From: Pseudonocardia parietis
GTDB lineage: Bacteria > Actinomycetota > Actinomycetes > Mycobacteriales > Pseudonocardiaceae
Assembly: GCF_017876315.1 (NCBI RefSeq)
Contig: NZ_JAGINU010000001.1
Location: 7,068,001-7,132,000, forward strand
Direction: 5' to 3'
DNA length: 64,000 nt
Positions 42,481 to 51,461 of the stretch are shown here, piece by piece (position 1 is the first letter of the stretch; the number at the start of each line of letters is the position of its first letter). The notes under the pieces were generated by a model, which ran no database searches, was not told where the DNA came from, and saw nothing but the letters and a program-made list of their open reading frames with translations. A program made the translations under genes and the position numbers.

Positions 42481-43209
42481 ATGGACACCGCGGTCCCACC
42501 CGACGTCTTCGTGCCGTACGGCACCACCCACTGGATCGTGCTGGGCATCGGGCTGGTCGTCGCGGTGCTGCTCGTCGTGGCCGGGCGGGCGCTGCGGGGC
42601 CACCCGGCGGCGACGACCTTCGCCCGGGGCTTCGCGATCGCGATCCTCGCCTTCGAGATCCCGCTGCAGATCCGCCTGCTCACCCCCGCGGTCTGGGACA
42701 TCCACATCTCACTGCCGCTGCAGCTCTCCGACCTCGCCTGGATGACCGCCGCGTACGCGCTGTGGTCCGGGCGCCGGTGGGCGTGCGCCGCCCTCTACTA
42801 CTGGGGCCTCACGCTGACCCCGCAGGCGCTGTTCACTCCCGCGCTCGACGCCCCCGACTTCCCGCACGTCGACTTCGTCGCGTTCTGGGGGCTGCACCTG
42901 CTCCTGCCCTGGGCCGCGATCTACCTGACCTGGGGCGCGGGCGTCCGCCCGACCTGGCGGGGCATGCGCACCACCCTCGCGATCACCGGCGTCTGGGCCG
43001 CGCTGACCATGACGTTCAACGCCGTGGCCGGCACCAACTACGGGTTCCTCAACCACAAGCCGAACAACCCGTCGCTGCTCGACCTGCTCGGACCCTGGCC
43101 GTGGTACGTCGCGGTGGAGCTCGTGCTGGTCGTCGTGGGATGGAGCCTGATCACCTGGCCGTGGACCCGCGCCCGCAGCGACGTCGCCGAGCTCGACCAC
43201 GATCGTTGA
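42481..43209 (+). CDS. TIGR02206 (YwaF-like) integral membrane protein
   Basis: The 242-aa protein has six to seven TM segments. The family blocks HWIVLGIGLVVAVLLV, IQIRLL-type helix 2, WDIHISLPLQLSDLAWMTAA, YYWGLTLTPQALFTPAL and TNYGFLNHKPNNPSLLDLLG with PWPWYV are all present; the ...MFLNxKPxNxSLLDxMGPWPWY stretch is the family hallmark. No biochemical role is known. Confidence 0.9.
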   Translation: MDTAVPPDVFVPYGTTHWIVLGIGLVVAVLLVVAGRALRGHPAATTFARGFAIAILAFEIPLQIRLLTPAVWDIHISLPLQLSDLAWMTAAYALWSGRRWACAALYYWGLTLTPQALFTPALDAPDFPHVDFVAFWGLHLLLPWAAIYLTWGAGVRPTWRGMRTTLAITGVWAALTMTFNAVAGTNYGFLNHKPNNPSLLDLLGPWPWYVAVELVLVVVGWSLITWPWTRARSDVAELDHDR

Positions 43210-43260
43210 CGATCTTGGAGATGCTTCGAGGTTCGAGTCTGGCCCCCGACGCGCCGGCTG

Positions 43261-43911
43261 TCAGCTCGCGCGCAGCCCGGCGAACAACAGGGTGACGTAG
43301 GTTTCGACCACCTCGTCGGCATCGGAGTCCGCGTCCCCCCGGATCCAGCTGCTCACTCCGTTGAGCATGTCGAGGATGCCCAGCGAGGCCAGCGACGGGT
43401 TCATCGCGCGGAACTCGCCACTGCGCATCCCCGCGGCGAGGACGTCCTTGACCCGCCGGTTGTAGTACTGCAGGTGCCCATCGATGTCCGCGCGGTGCTC
43501 CGGGGTGAGCGACGGGCGCTCATGCAGGCCGACCAGGTACTCCGTCCGGCGGCGGAGCAGGTGCCGGATGTGCGCGCCGACCAGCGCGGTCAGCCGCTCG
43601 GTCGGGGTCCCGGCGGCGTCGAGCAGGGGAAGATTCTCCTCCACCGGCTCCTTGGTGACCGTCAAGCAGATCGCATAGAGGATCTCCTCCTTCGAGGAGA
43701 AGTGGTGGTAGAGGCTCGCTCCGCGGACCCCGATCGCCTCGGCGATGTCCCGCATGCCGACGTGGGCATAACCCTGGTCGGCGAAGATCCGGGCCGCGCT
43801 GGTCGTGATCTCGGCCCGCCGCTCGACGGTCCCCTTCCGCCTGCCACCGCGCTCCTGCACGGGGGCCAGTCTTTCCGCACCGGCGGACCGGTGGGCCTGC
43901 GGGCCGGTCAC
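43261..43911 (-). CDS. TetR family regulator coupled to Baeyer-Villiger monooxygenase
   Basis: The 216-aa protein starts at GTG 43911 in a GTGA overlap with the monooxygenase stop. The HTH is AARIFADQGYAHVGMRDIAE then AIGVRGASLYHHFSSKEEIL. The C-terminal domain resembles TetR_C_17/33 types (PSLTPEHRADIDGHLQYYNR, LDMLNGVSSWI). It probably represses the monooxygenase and perhaps the divergent nitroreductase operon. Confidence 0.88.
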   Translation of the reverse strand: MTGPQAHRSAGAERLAPVQERGGRRKGTVERRAEITTSAARIFADQGYAHVGMRDIAEAIGVRGASLYHHFSSKEEILYAICLTVTKEPVEENLPLLDAAGTPTERLTALVGAHIRHLLRRRTEYLVGLHERPSLTPEHRADIDGHLQYYNRRVKDVLAAGMRSGEFRAMNPSLASLGILDMLNGVSSWIRGDADSDADEVVETYVTLLFAGLRAS

Positions 43912-45803
43912 GACCCCGGGACGACGCGGTAGTCGGCCAGGTCGGCCTCGTGCGTCATCCGCCAGTAGTCGACGATCCGCCACGGCATGGTGGAGACGAC
44001 GCGACCGTCGGCGTTGCGGTACCAGTTCGTCATCCCGGGGTGGGTCCAGAGCATCCGGGCGTGCGCTTCGTCGTGCCGCCGGGTGTAGTCGTCTTCGACC
44101 TCGGGCCACACCTCGACGGTGCGCAGGCCCTTCTCCGCCATCGTGACGACGAGGTCGGTGATGTATCGGACCTGGCACTCGGCGATGGTGATGAAGCTGC
44201 CGCCGTGCCCGAGCACGGTGCCCGGCCCGCAGGTCAGGAACAGGTTGGGGAAGCCGGGCACCGTGATGCCGAGGTGGGCCCGCGCGTCCTGGTCACCCCA
44301 CACGTCGGCGAGTCGGACGCCGTCGCGGCCCCGCACCTCGATCGGCCACAGGTAGCGGTGGGTGTGGAAACCGGTCGCCAGGATGATCACATCGGCATCG
44401 ACCTCGGTGCCGTCGTCGCCACGCAGTCCGGTCGGGGTGATCTCGGCGACGCTCTCGGTGACGAGCTCGACGTTCTCCCGGCGCAGCGTGCGGTACCAGC
44501 CGTTGTCGAGCAGCATCCGCTTCCCGAAGGGCGGGTAGTCGGGCACCGACTTCGCCACCAGGTCCGGGCGACCCTCCAGTTCGGACTCGATGTAGCGGGT
44601 GAAGACGCGCCGGTGGGCGTCGTTCACCGCATTGACCGACCGTTGCGGGTGCTCCCACCCGGGGTCGACCTGCAGGCTCGGGTGCACCCGGTCGTTGAAG
44701 TTCCAGGACAGCCGCGCCCGGTACCAGCGCCGGTAGAACGGCACCCGGTCCATCAGCAGGTGCACGGCCCGGTCGATCGGGGCGAAGTAGACGTCGTTCG
44801 GGGCGATCCACTGCGGAGAGCGCTGGAGCACGGTGAGCCGCCCGACCGTCGCGGCGACGGCCGGCACGACCTGCATCGCGCTGGCACCGGCGCCGACGAC
44901 GGCCACCCGCTTCCCCGTGAGGTCCACATCGTCCGGCCACTGTGCGGTGTGAAAGATCCGGCCGGCGAACGTGTCGAATCCCGGGATGGGCGGCACCCGG
45001 GGCCGGTTCAGCGCACCGGTCGCACTGATCAGGATCCGGGAGACGAACTCCCGGCCGTCGGCGGTCCGCGTCGTCCAGCTCCCCGACTCCTCGTCGTGGA
45101 GCGCCTCGACCACCTCGGTACCGAACTCGATCCGCTCGCGCAGGCCGTGGCCGTCGGCGATGTCGCGCAGGTACTGCTGGACCTCGTCGCGCTTGCCGAA
45201 GTGGGTCGACCAGTTCCGCGGGAAGAACGAGTACGAGTACAGGTGGCTGGGGGTGTCCACCCCGGCGCCGGGGTAGGTGTTCTCGTACCAGCCGCCGCCG
45301 ACGTCGTCGTTCTTCTCCAGGACGACGTGCTCGATCCCCGCCTCGGCCAGCCGGATGGCGGCGAGCACGCCGGAGACGCCGGCGCCGATGATCACCGCGG
45401 TGACGTCGGTCGGCGGAGCGGTGCGCGCGGGCGCGGGCACGAACCCCATGTCCTCGGCCAGCATGTCGGCGTACTCGATCGGGGTCGGCTCGCCGTTGGC
45501 CAGCTCGAGCAGCTCTCGCAGACGCTCGCCTGTGGGCGCGGGCACCGCGGGCGGGCGGCCGGCCTCGTACTGCTCGACGGCGTCGGCCACCGCGGCCCTG
45601 ATCTCCGCGGCGACCTCGGGCGCGAAGCCACCGGAGTCGTTGTCGTCCATCCCCCGGCTGCGGGTCGGGCGGTACGGCTCCCGCAGCCAGCGGTCTTCCC
45701 CGGTCAGCTGGTGAAGGACGGGGACGAGCGACGGCAGGTTCGCCTGTTCCAGGGCCTCGACGAGCTCAACCCGCCCCGACCCGGCCGATCCGGTTGCTCG
45801 CAC
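43908..45803 (-). CDS. Flavin-containing Baeyer-Villiger monooxygenase (HAPMO-like)
   Basis: The chosen GTG 45803 gives 631 aa with an N-terminal ~140-residue helical extension (ELVEALEQANLPSLVPVLHQ), as in 4-hydroxyacetophenone monooxygenase-type enzymes. The FAD motif is VIIGAGVSGVLAAIRLAEAG, and the NADPH motif VAVVGAGASAMQVVPAVA. YPGAGVDTPSHLYSYSF replaces the usual substrate-entry block, and the BVMO fingerprint region FAGRIFHTAQWPDDVDL is close to FxGxxxHTxxWP. It would insert oxygen into a ketone next to the carbonyl. Start choice is uncertain because the frame is open to 45932. Confidence 0.87.
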   Translation of the reverse strand: MRATGSAGSGRVELVEALEQANLPSLVPVLHQLTGEDRWLREPYRPTRSRGMDDNDSGGFAPEVAAEIRAAVADAVEQYEAGRPPAVPAPTGERLRELLELANGEPTPIEYADMLAEDMGFVPAPARTAPPTDVTAVIIGAGVSGVLAAIRLAEAGIEHVVLEKNDDVGGGWYENTYPGAGVDTPSHLYSYSFFPRNWSTHFGKRDEVQQYLRDIADGHGLRERIEFGTEVVEALHDEESGSWTTRTADGREFVSRILISATGALNRPRVPPIPGFDTFAGRIFHTAQWPDDVDLTGKRVAVVGAGASAMQVVPAVAATVGRLTVLQRSPQWIAPNDVYFAPIDRAVHLLMDRVPFYRRWYRARLSWNFNDRVHPSLQVDPGWEHPQRSVNAVNDAHRRVFTRYIESELEGRPDLVAKSVPDYPPFGKRMLLDNGWYRTLRRENVELVTESVAEITPTGLRGDDGTEVDADVIILATGFHTHRYLWPIEVRGRDGVRLADVWGDQDARAHLGITVPGFPNLFLTCGPGTVLGHGGSFITIAECQVRYITDLVVTMAEKGLRTVEVWPEVEDDYTRRHDEAHARMLWTHPGMTNWYRNADGRVVSTMPWRIVDYWRMTHEADLADYRVVPGS

Positions 45804-45835
45804 GGCATCCCCCAGGAAGCTCAAGCTATCCAGCG

Positions 45836-45968
45836 TTAGGTTAGTTCGTTGCACCAGTCTCACCACCACGAGCCCGCCGCCGTCAAGCAGCCAGCTTGAA
45901 CTGCAGTCTTCTTGACAGGAGAGCTGCACCACAGCACGATCGCCGACACAACCTAACCATTGATAGGT
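45836..45968. promoter_or_regulatory. Divergent control region of monooxygenase and nitroreductase
   Basis: TTAGGTTAG at 45836-45844 faces the monooxygenase, and ACCTA-N8-TAGGT (45951-45968) precedes the nitroreductase ribosome site. Both contain the CCTAAC/GTTAGG core and could bind the nearby TetR. A plus-strand TTGACA lies at about 45912-45917, with only a weak -10. Confidence 0.45.
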
Positions 45969-45979
45969 AGGAGTTGGCG

Positions 45980-46630
45980 ATGGAGCTGACCGACGCGATG
46001 CGCACCGTGGGTACGACCCGCTATTTCACGGACGCCCCGGTGCCGGACGCGGTGCTGCACCGGGCGTTCGACGCCGCACGCTTCGGCCCACAGGGTGGCA
46101 ACCGGCAGCCGGTCCGCTGGGTCGTCGTGCGGGACACGGCGCGCAAGCAGGCACTCGCCGACCTGTATCTGCCGACGTGGAAGGCGTACCTGAACGGCGT
46201 CGGTGAGGGCAGCGTCAACGTCGGTGCGCTGCCGAAGACCGTGCGCGACGCCGACCATTTCGCCGAGCACCTCGCGACCGTGCCGGCCATCGTGGTCGTC
46301 TGTGCCGAGGTCGACGGCCTGCACCCGACCGACCTCGACCTCGACCGGCCCTCGGTCGTCGGCGGTGCGTCGATCTACCCGACCGTGCAGAACCTCTGCC
46401 TGGCGCTGCGTGACCAGGGTGTCGGTTCGGCGCTCACCACGCTGCTGTGCCACCACGAGGAGCGGGTACGCGAACTGCTGGCCATCCCCGAGGGCGTCCT
46501 CACCGCGGCGCACATCGCGATCGGCTACCCGGCGCGACCGTTCCCGACCGCGCTCACCCGCAGTCCGGTGGAGGACATCGTCTCCGCCGAGACCTATGGG
46601 CAGCCGTACTTCGCCCCCAGCACCGTCTGA
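45980..46630 (+). CDS. Nitroreductase family flavoprotein
   Basis: The 216-aa protein starts at ATG 45980 with AGGAG 7 bases upstream. MRTVGTTRYFTDAPVPD and AARFGPQGGNRQPVRWVVVR give the FMN-binding N-terminal pattern. GGASIYPTVQNLCLALRDQG, with VGSALTTLLCHHEERVRELL, is the conserved helix and hinge, and IAIGYPARPF the C-terminal strand. Such enzymes reduce nitro or quinone groups or act as enoate-type reductases. Paired with an AMP ligase in the same direction and divergent from a BVMO. Confidence 0.88.
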   Translation: MELTDAMRTVGTTRYFTDAPVPDAVLHRAFDAARFGPQGGNRQPVRWVVVRDTARKQALADLYLPTWKAYLNGVGEGSVNVGALPKTVRDADHFAEHLATVPAIVVVCAEVDGLHPTDLDLDRPSVVGGASIYPTVQNLCLALRDQGVGSALTTLLCHHEERVRELLAIPEGVLTAAHIAIGYPARPFPTALTRSPVEDIVSAETYGQPYFAPSTV

Positions 46631-46661
46631 CCAGCGGCGCCGAGCAGAACAGGACGACATC

Positions 46662-48221
46662 GTGGCCGACCTCGCCCCGCACCACCGCACGCTCCTCGGC
46701 CGCGCGACCATCGGCGACCAGCTCCGCCGGCACGCGCGCACCCAGCCGGACAAGATCGCGTTCGTCGCGTACGCCGCCGACGGGACCCGCACCGAGACGA
46801 CCTACGGCGCGCTGGACGAGCGGGCGAACCGGTTCGCGCGCCTGTTCGCCGCCCGCGGGATCGGTCGCGGCGGGCGGATCGCGTCGATGGCACGCAACTC
46901 CGTCGACGTCGTCGCCGCCTACTACGGCGCCCTGAAGATCGGAGCGGCGTTCACCGGCATCAACCCGCTTTACCGCGAATCCGAGGTCGCCCACCAGCTC
47001 GGCCACAGCCGCGCCGACCTGGTTCTCTCCGACCGGGCCTTCGCCGCTGTCGTCGACGCCGCCCGGCCGGAGGGTCTGGACCGGCTGGAGTACGGCGTCG
47101 CGCTGGACGCCCGGCTCGCGGAACAGCCGGTGACCGAACCGGAGGTCGAGCTCGACGAGAACGACGTCGCGCTCATCGTCTACACCTCCGGCACCGAGGC
47201 CTCGCCCAAGGGTGTGCTGATCCCGCACCGCAACTACCTCGCCTCGACCGCACCGGCCTGGGGCTGGGGCCTGGACACCGGCCCGCGCGACACCTGGCTG
47301 TTCGTGATGCCGTTCCACACGATCGCGGGCCTCGGGTCGATGACCAGCCTGACCCTGATGGGCGCCACTCTGGTGCTGCCCGCGACCGTCGAGCCGGCGT
47401 CCGCGCTGCGGATCATCGAGCGCGAGCGGGTCACGGTCATCGCCCAGACCCCGACGTTCTACATCGCCCTCTCCGCCCACGACGGTTTCGGACCCGACGC
47501 GGTCGGGCAGGTCCGGCGTTGCATGACTTATGGCGGACAGATCCCACCGCACGTCGTCGAGGCGTGGTCCGCCGCCGCACCCGAGGTCATGTGGGGCACC
47601 TACTGGGGCCAGTCCGAGCTGTCCCAGCTGGGCACGGTGGGCTTCTTCCGGACGCTCGACGACGTCCCGGGCGGTGACCCGACATGGATCGGCAAGCCGG
47701 TCACCCACCTGGAGATCCGGGTGGTCGACGCCGAGGACAACGACGCCGAGATCGGCGAGCTGATCTGCCGCACCCCGTCGGCGATGCTCGGCTACCTCGA
47801 CGATCCCGAACGGACCGCGGCCGCGTTCCGGGACGGCTGGGTACGCACCGGTGACATGGTGCGGATCGACGACGAGGGCAATCTGTTCTTTCACGACCGG
47901 CTGAAGGACATGATCAAGACCGGTGGGATGAACGTGTCCTCTCAGGAGGTCGAACGGGTCGTGCACGAGCATCCGGCCGTGGAGCGGGCCGCGATCGTCG
48001 GCCTGCCCGACGCCTACTGGTCCGAGGCCGTCACCGCGTTCGTCGTCGTACGGTCCGGACAGGAGCTGACCGCCGACGAGCTCTTCGAGCACTGTCGCGC
48101 GCGGCTGGCGGCGTACAAGGTGCCGAAGGCCGTCCACCTCGTCGAGGAGCTTCCCGTCGACCCGCAGGGCAAGATCCTCAAGCGGCGACTCCGCCGGATG
48201 ACCCCGACCCCGAGCTCCTGA
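46662..48221 (+). CDS. AMP-dependent acyl-CoA synthetase/ligase
   Basis: The 519-aa protein starts at GTG 46662 (AGGA upstream), 31 bp after the nitroreductase. It has ALIVYTSGTEASPKGVLIPH (A3), YWGQSELSQLGT (A5), VRTGDMVRIDDEGNLFFHDR (A7-A8), KDMIKTGGMNVSSQEVERVV and DPQGKILKRRLR (A10 Lys). The A3 Ser-Gly-Thr-Glu-Ala variant is typical of actinobacterial long or branched acyl-CoA ligases. It probably activates the acid produced after BVMO or ester cleavage (inference). Substrate unassigned. Confidence 0.9.
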   Translation: MADLAPHHRTLLGRATIGDQLRRHARTQPDKIAFVAYAADGTRTETTYGALDERANRFARLFAARGIGRGGRIASMARNSVDVVAAYYGALKIGAAFTGINPLYRESEVAHQLGHSRADLVLSDRAFAAVVDAARPEGLDRLEYGVALDARLAEQPVTEPEVELDENDVALIVYTSGTEASPKGVLIPHRNYLASTAPAWGWGLDTGPRDTWLFVMPFHTIAGLGSMTSLTLMGATLVLPATVEPASALRIIERERVTVIAQTPTFYIALSAHDGFGPDAVGQVRRCMTYGGQIPPHVVEAWSAAAPEVMWGTYWGQSELSQLGTVGFFRTLDDVPGGDPTWIGKPVTHLEIRVVDAEDNDAEIGELICRTPSAMLGYLDDPERTAAAFRDGWVRTGDMVRIDDEGNLFFHDRLKDMIKTGGMNVSSQEVERVVHEHPAVERAAIVGLPDAYWSEAVTAFVVVRSGQELTADELFEHCRARLAAYKVPKAVHLVEELPVDPQGKILKRRLRRMTPTPSS

Positions 48222-48251
48222 GCTCGTCGTCAACGCCATCCGCATCGGCTC

Positions 48252-49325
48252 TCAGGTGTTCGCCAACCACGTCAGCAGACGCCCCCGCGACCAGCAGCGG
48301 CCGATGGCGTCGGTGCGCAGTGCCGACTGCTCGAACACCGCCAGGCCGATGATGCTGTGGCCGGAGGCGCGTCGGTCGCCGAGCGTCGGTATCGCCGGCG
48401 CGACGCCGACGCCCTCCACCGACACCCACGCCACCGGCCGGTCGGTCGCCGCGTCGGCGAGGCGGTGCAGGAAGCGCAGCCGGGCATCGAGCGGGAGGGC
48501 CGACAGCGCCCACGTCGTGGTGACGACCGGCAGGGCGTCCGCGGGCACCCGGGCGATGGCGTCGGGCAGCATCTCGACGGCATCACCCCGCAGCAGCAGC
48601 GGAGGCACCGACGCGGCCAGCGCCAGCTCCGCGTCGAGCCGCGCGCGCCGCTCCGGCCGGTCCGGCCACAGGCAGGCGCGCAGCCACCGGACGTCGTCCG
48701 CGTCGGTCACGTCGATCGGATCGCGGTCGATCCCGATCCGGGCGACGACCTCGGGAATCGAGTGCGTCGGGACGGATCGGTCCCCCACGATCGACGCCGA
48801 GAGCTGCACGGGAGACGACGGGTCGCCCAGCGACTGCCCGTTGCCGTAGGTGATGCCGACCCGGTCGACCGTGAGGTCGAGCCCGGCCGAACAGCCCACG
48901 TCGATCAGTCCGACCGCCTGCGCGCCGGCCCGGCGCGCCGCCTCGGCGACCGCCGGATACAGCACGGCGCCGTGTCCGGTCTCGTCGGAGCGCGCCGGCC
49001 GGCGCACGGCGAGCTCCACGACCGCGTCGGTCATGCGCACCAGCGTGTCGATCGCCGCCCCGGCGGCGGCGTCGACGTCCACGGCCGCGTAGGCCGCGGC
49101 GAGCGCCGGGGCCCGGCCGGCGAGCGCGAGGTCGTGCAGAGCGGCGAGGATCACCGTGGGGTGCCGCTTGCGCGCCGGCGCCGCCTCGATGGCGCGCAGG
49201 GCCTCCCCGGACTCGCTCAGCGCGACGACGATGCGCTCGGACAACGGCGACACTGCGGCAGCGTCGACCTCACCGAAGCGCCGGTAGACCTGGGCGAGGC
49301 TGCGGGACCTACCCACCGACGTCAC
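48252..49325 (-). CDS. DUF2332 family protein
   Basis: The 357-aa protein starts at a GTG overlapping the SDR stop (GTGA). Family blocks are visible: SPLSERIVVALSESGEALRA, RKRHPTVILAALHDLALAG, AVGLIDVGCSAGLDLTVDRV, WLRACLWPDRPERRARLDAE and LPVVTTTWALSALPLDARLR. The GCSAGL...D region looks like a Rossmann-type SAM-binding loop, but the function of DUF2332 is unknown. Coupled to the SDR, so both are probably regulated by the divergent TetR. Confidence 0.88.
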   Translation of the reverse strand: MTSVGRSRSLAQVYRRFGEVDAAAVSPLSERIVVALSESGEALRAIEAAPARKRHPTVILAALHDLALAGRAPALAAAYAAVDVDAAAGAAIDTLVRMTDAVVELAVRRPARSDETGHGAVLYPAVAEAARRAGAQAVGLIDVGCSAGLDLTVDRVGITYGNGQSLGDPSSPVQLSASIVGDRSVPTHSIPEVVARIGIDRDPIDVTDADDVRWLRACLWPDRPERRARLDAELALAASVPPLLLRGDAVEMLPDAIARVPADALPVVTTTWALSALPLDARLRFLHRLADAATDRPVAWVSVEGVGVAPAIPTLGDRRASGHSIIGLAVFEQSALRTDAIGRCWSRGRLLTWLANT

Positions 49326-50299
49326 CCCGCGGCCTCGAGCCGGGCGTTCACCATCGCCATGAGCTCGTCGCGCCCGCCCGTGCCCAGCGCTCCCCCGAGT
49401 GCTGCGGCGAGCCGGTCGAACGGGTCCTCGACGTCGAGCGCGCCGAGCCGGTCGGCGAGTTCCGGCACCGTCCACGGCCCGTCCCGCTCCACGCCGGTGC
49501 CGTGCGACCAGCCGCGGTCGACCGTGATCGACCCACCCCGCACCGACAGGGTCTGCCCGGTCAGCGGGCAGTCCGGCGACAGCAGGTAGGCGACCAGCGG
49601 TGCGACGACGCCGGGGTCCCGCGGATCGAACCGGCCGCCGTCGGGTAGCTGGTCCATGCCCGGCACCGGGAGCGTCAGCCGGGTCCGGACCATGGACGGG
49701 CTGATGCAGTTCACCCGCACCCCGAGCCTGGCCAGCTCGACGGCGTGCACAGCGGTCAGGGCTGCGACGCCGGCGTTGGCGGCGGCGTAGCTCGACTGCA
49801 GCGGCAGCGGGTTGGCCAGGCCCGACCCGGATGCGGTGTTGACGATCGCGCGGTCGGCGCGGAACCCGGCGGCCGCCCGCTCGCGCCAGTGCACGGCCGC
49901 CCAGTGGCTCACCCCGAGCGTCCCCTTCAGCTTGACGTCGACCACGGCGTCGACGTCACGCTCGGTCAGATGCTCCAGGCCCCGGCTGATCTCGACCGCC
50001 GCATTGTTGACCACGCCGTGCAGGTCGCCGAACGCATCGACGGCCGTCGCGACCATCCGCCGCGCGTCCTCCCGGTCCGCGACGCTGCCGGTGTCGGCGA
50101 CGGCCCGGCCGCCGGCGGCGACGATCTCGTCCACCACGGAGCGGGCCACGCTCGCGTCGCCACCCGATCCGTCGGTCCCGACACCCGGGTCGTTGACGAC
50201 GACGTTCGCTCCCGCCGCCGCGAGGTACATCGCCTCAGCTCGTCCGATGCCGCGGCCGGCACCGGTGACGAGCACTGTCCGCCGGTACGCCTCGTCCAC
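49322..50299 (-). CDS. Short-chain dehydrogenase/reductase (HSD17B4-like)
   Basis: The 325-aa protein starts at GTG 50299 with AAGGAG 6 bases upstream; ATG 50314 lacks a ribosome site. TGAGRGIGRAEAMYLAAAGA (NAD(P) site), VNNAAV, Ser in IVNTASGSGLANPL and YAAANAG (YxxxN in place of YxxxK) are visible. The Lys of the catalytic YxxxK is thus Asn here, which is worth noting. The N-terminal half resembles MFE-2-type 3-hydroxyacyl-CoA dehydrogenases (VVVNDPGVGTDGSG). The last ~60 residues form an extra helical tail. Confidence 0.85.
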   Translation of the reverse strand: MDEAYRRTVLVTGAGRGIGRAEAMYLAAAGANVVVNDPGVGTDGSGGDASVARSVVDEIVAAGGRAVADTGSVADREDARRMVATAVDAFGDLHGVVNNAAVEISRGLEHLTERDVDAVVDVKLKGTLGVSHWAAVHWRERAAAGFRADRAIVNTASGSGLANPLPLQSSYAAANAGVAALTAVHAVELARLGVRVNCISPSMVRTRLTLPVPGMDQLPDGGRFDPRDPGVVAPLVAYLLSPDCPLTGQTLSVRGGSITVDRGWSHGTGVERDGPWTVPELADRLGALDVEDPFDRLAAALGGALGTGGRDELMAMVNARLEAAG

Positions 50300-50331
50300 G
50301 CTCCACTCCTTCATTCCATGTACTAATACAC

Positions 50332-50344
50332 CTACTGCAGGTAG
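50332..50344. promoter_or_regulatory. Inverted repeat CTAC-TGCAG-GTAG between SDR and TetR
   Basis: A short inverted repeat lies centrally in the 69-bp divergent region. TAATAC nearby (about 50324-50329) could serve as a -10 element. It is a candidate operator for the adjacent TetR; the evidence is position and symmetry only. Confidence 0.4.
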
Positions 50345-50368
50345 ATACCAACTGCAATACTTCACGGC

Positions 50369-50974
50369 ATGACAGAGGAGATGGGCCGGCGGGAACGAAA
50401 GAAGCTGGCCACCCGCCGTGCGCTGGTCGACGCAGCGGTGGAGCTGTTCACCGAGCAGGGCTTCGACGGGACGACCGTCGCGCAGATCGCCGAGCGGGCC
50501 GACGTCAGCACCCGCACGTTCTTCCTGCACTTTCCGACCAAGGAGGACGTGCTCGCCGGCGAGGGCGACGCCCGGGTGGAGCTGGGTCTGCGCGCCATCG
50601 CCGAACAGGTTCCCGGTGAGGGGCCCGACGAGGCGTTCGCGCGGGCGATGCGCACGATGATCGACGACAGCCGGCCCGAGGAGTCGGAGCTCGGACGCCT
50701 GCGGAACCGGATCGCCCAGGAGGCACCGACCGTCCGGACGAACATCCTGCGCCGTCGCCACGAGGCCGAGGAGCTGTTCGCCGACGCGCTGCACGAACGG
50801 TTCCGCGACGAGCTCGACGAGCTCGGCGCGAAGGCCACCGTCGCCGCCGTCATGGCCGCCACCTATGCCGCGGCGATCACCTCGATCAACCACGGCGCCT
50901 CGCAGGCAGCACTGCAGGATGCGATGCACCGAGCAATCGAGATCGGCATGTGGGGGCGCCGTCGCGACCGGTGA
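50369..50974 (+). CDS. TetR family regulator
   Basis: The 201-aa protein has the HTH RALVDAAVELFTEQGFDGTT, then VAQIAERADVSTRTFFLHFP and TKEDVLAGE, and a compact C-terminal domain (LGRLRNRIAQEAPTVRTNIL). Divergent from the SDR-DUF2332 operon and thus its likely repressor. No ribosome site is visible before the ATG, so the mRNA may be leaderless. Confidence 0.9.
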   Translation: MTEEMGRRERKKLATRRALVDAAVELFTEQGFDGTTVAQIAERADVSTRTFFLHFPTKEDVLAGEGDARVELGLRAIAEQVPGEGPDEAFARAMRTMIDDSRPEESELGRLRNRIAQEAPTVRTNILRRRHEAEELFADALHERFRDELDELGAKATVAAVMAATYAAAITSINHGASQAALQDAMHRAIEIGMWGRRRDR

Positions 50975-51045
50975 CACCTCACGCGGGTCGCCGTTACCGG
51001 CCGGGTAATTGAGCCCCCGCCGGGTCGGCCCCCAACCTCGCCAGG

Positions 51046-51438
51046 GTGCGAACCATCGAGAACACCCCATCGGAGCGCGACCCGGCCGGCGACGTACTGG
51101 CCGGGGGCCGGGTCGTGCTCGGAACCCTGGGCTTGATCGCGCCCCGTGCGCTGACCCGGCTGCTCGGCCTCGACCCCAGCCCGGAGATCACCTACCTGAC
51201 GCGGATCCTCGCCGGCCGCGCGATCGCGCTCGGCGCCGGATACCTCACCGAGCCCGCCGTGCAGCGGCGCCGCTGGCAGCGGCTCGGGCTCTTCGTCGAC
51301 ATCACCGACACGCTGGCCGCCGTGACCCACCTGCACCGTCGGGACCTGCCGCGCCCGGCGGTACTCGCGCTGGCCGGACTCACCGGTGGCTATGCCCTCA
51401 CCGGCGTGCTGAGCCTGCTGGCCGGACGTCGGAGCTGA
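51046..51438 (+). CDS. Small membrane protein, DUF4267-like
   Basis: The 130-aa protein starts at GTG 51046. It has hydrophobic segments at ~20-40, ~50-65 and ~105-127, and the internal pattern TRILAGRAIALGAGYLTEPA then RWQRLGLFVDITDTLAAVTH. The GRxxALGxGxL plus VDxxDTLA layout resembles DUF4267. Function unknown. It lies 71 bp after the TetR gene and converges with the SRPBCC gene. Confidence 0.72.
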   Translation: MRTIENTPSERDPAGDVLAGGRVVLGTLGLIAPRALTRLLGLDPSPEITYLTRILAGRAIALGAGYLTEPAVQRRRWQRLGLFVDITDTLAAVTHLHRRDLPRPAVLALAGLTGGYALTGVLSLLAGRRS

Positions 51439-51461
51439 CCGGACACCGGAGCTGACCGCCG

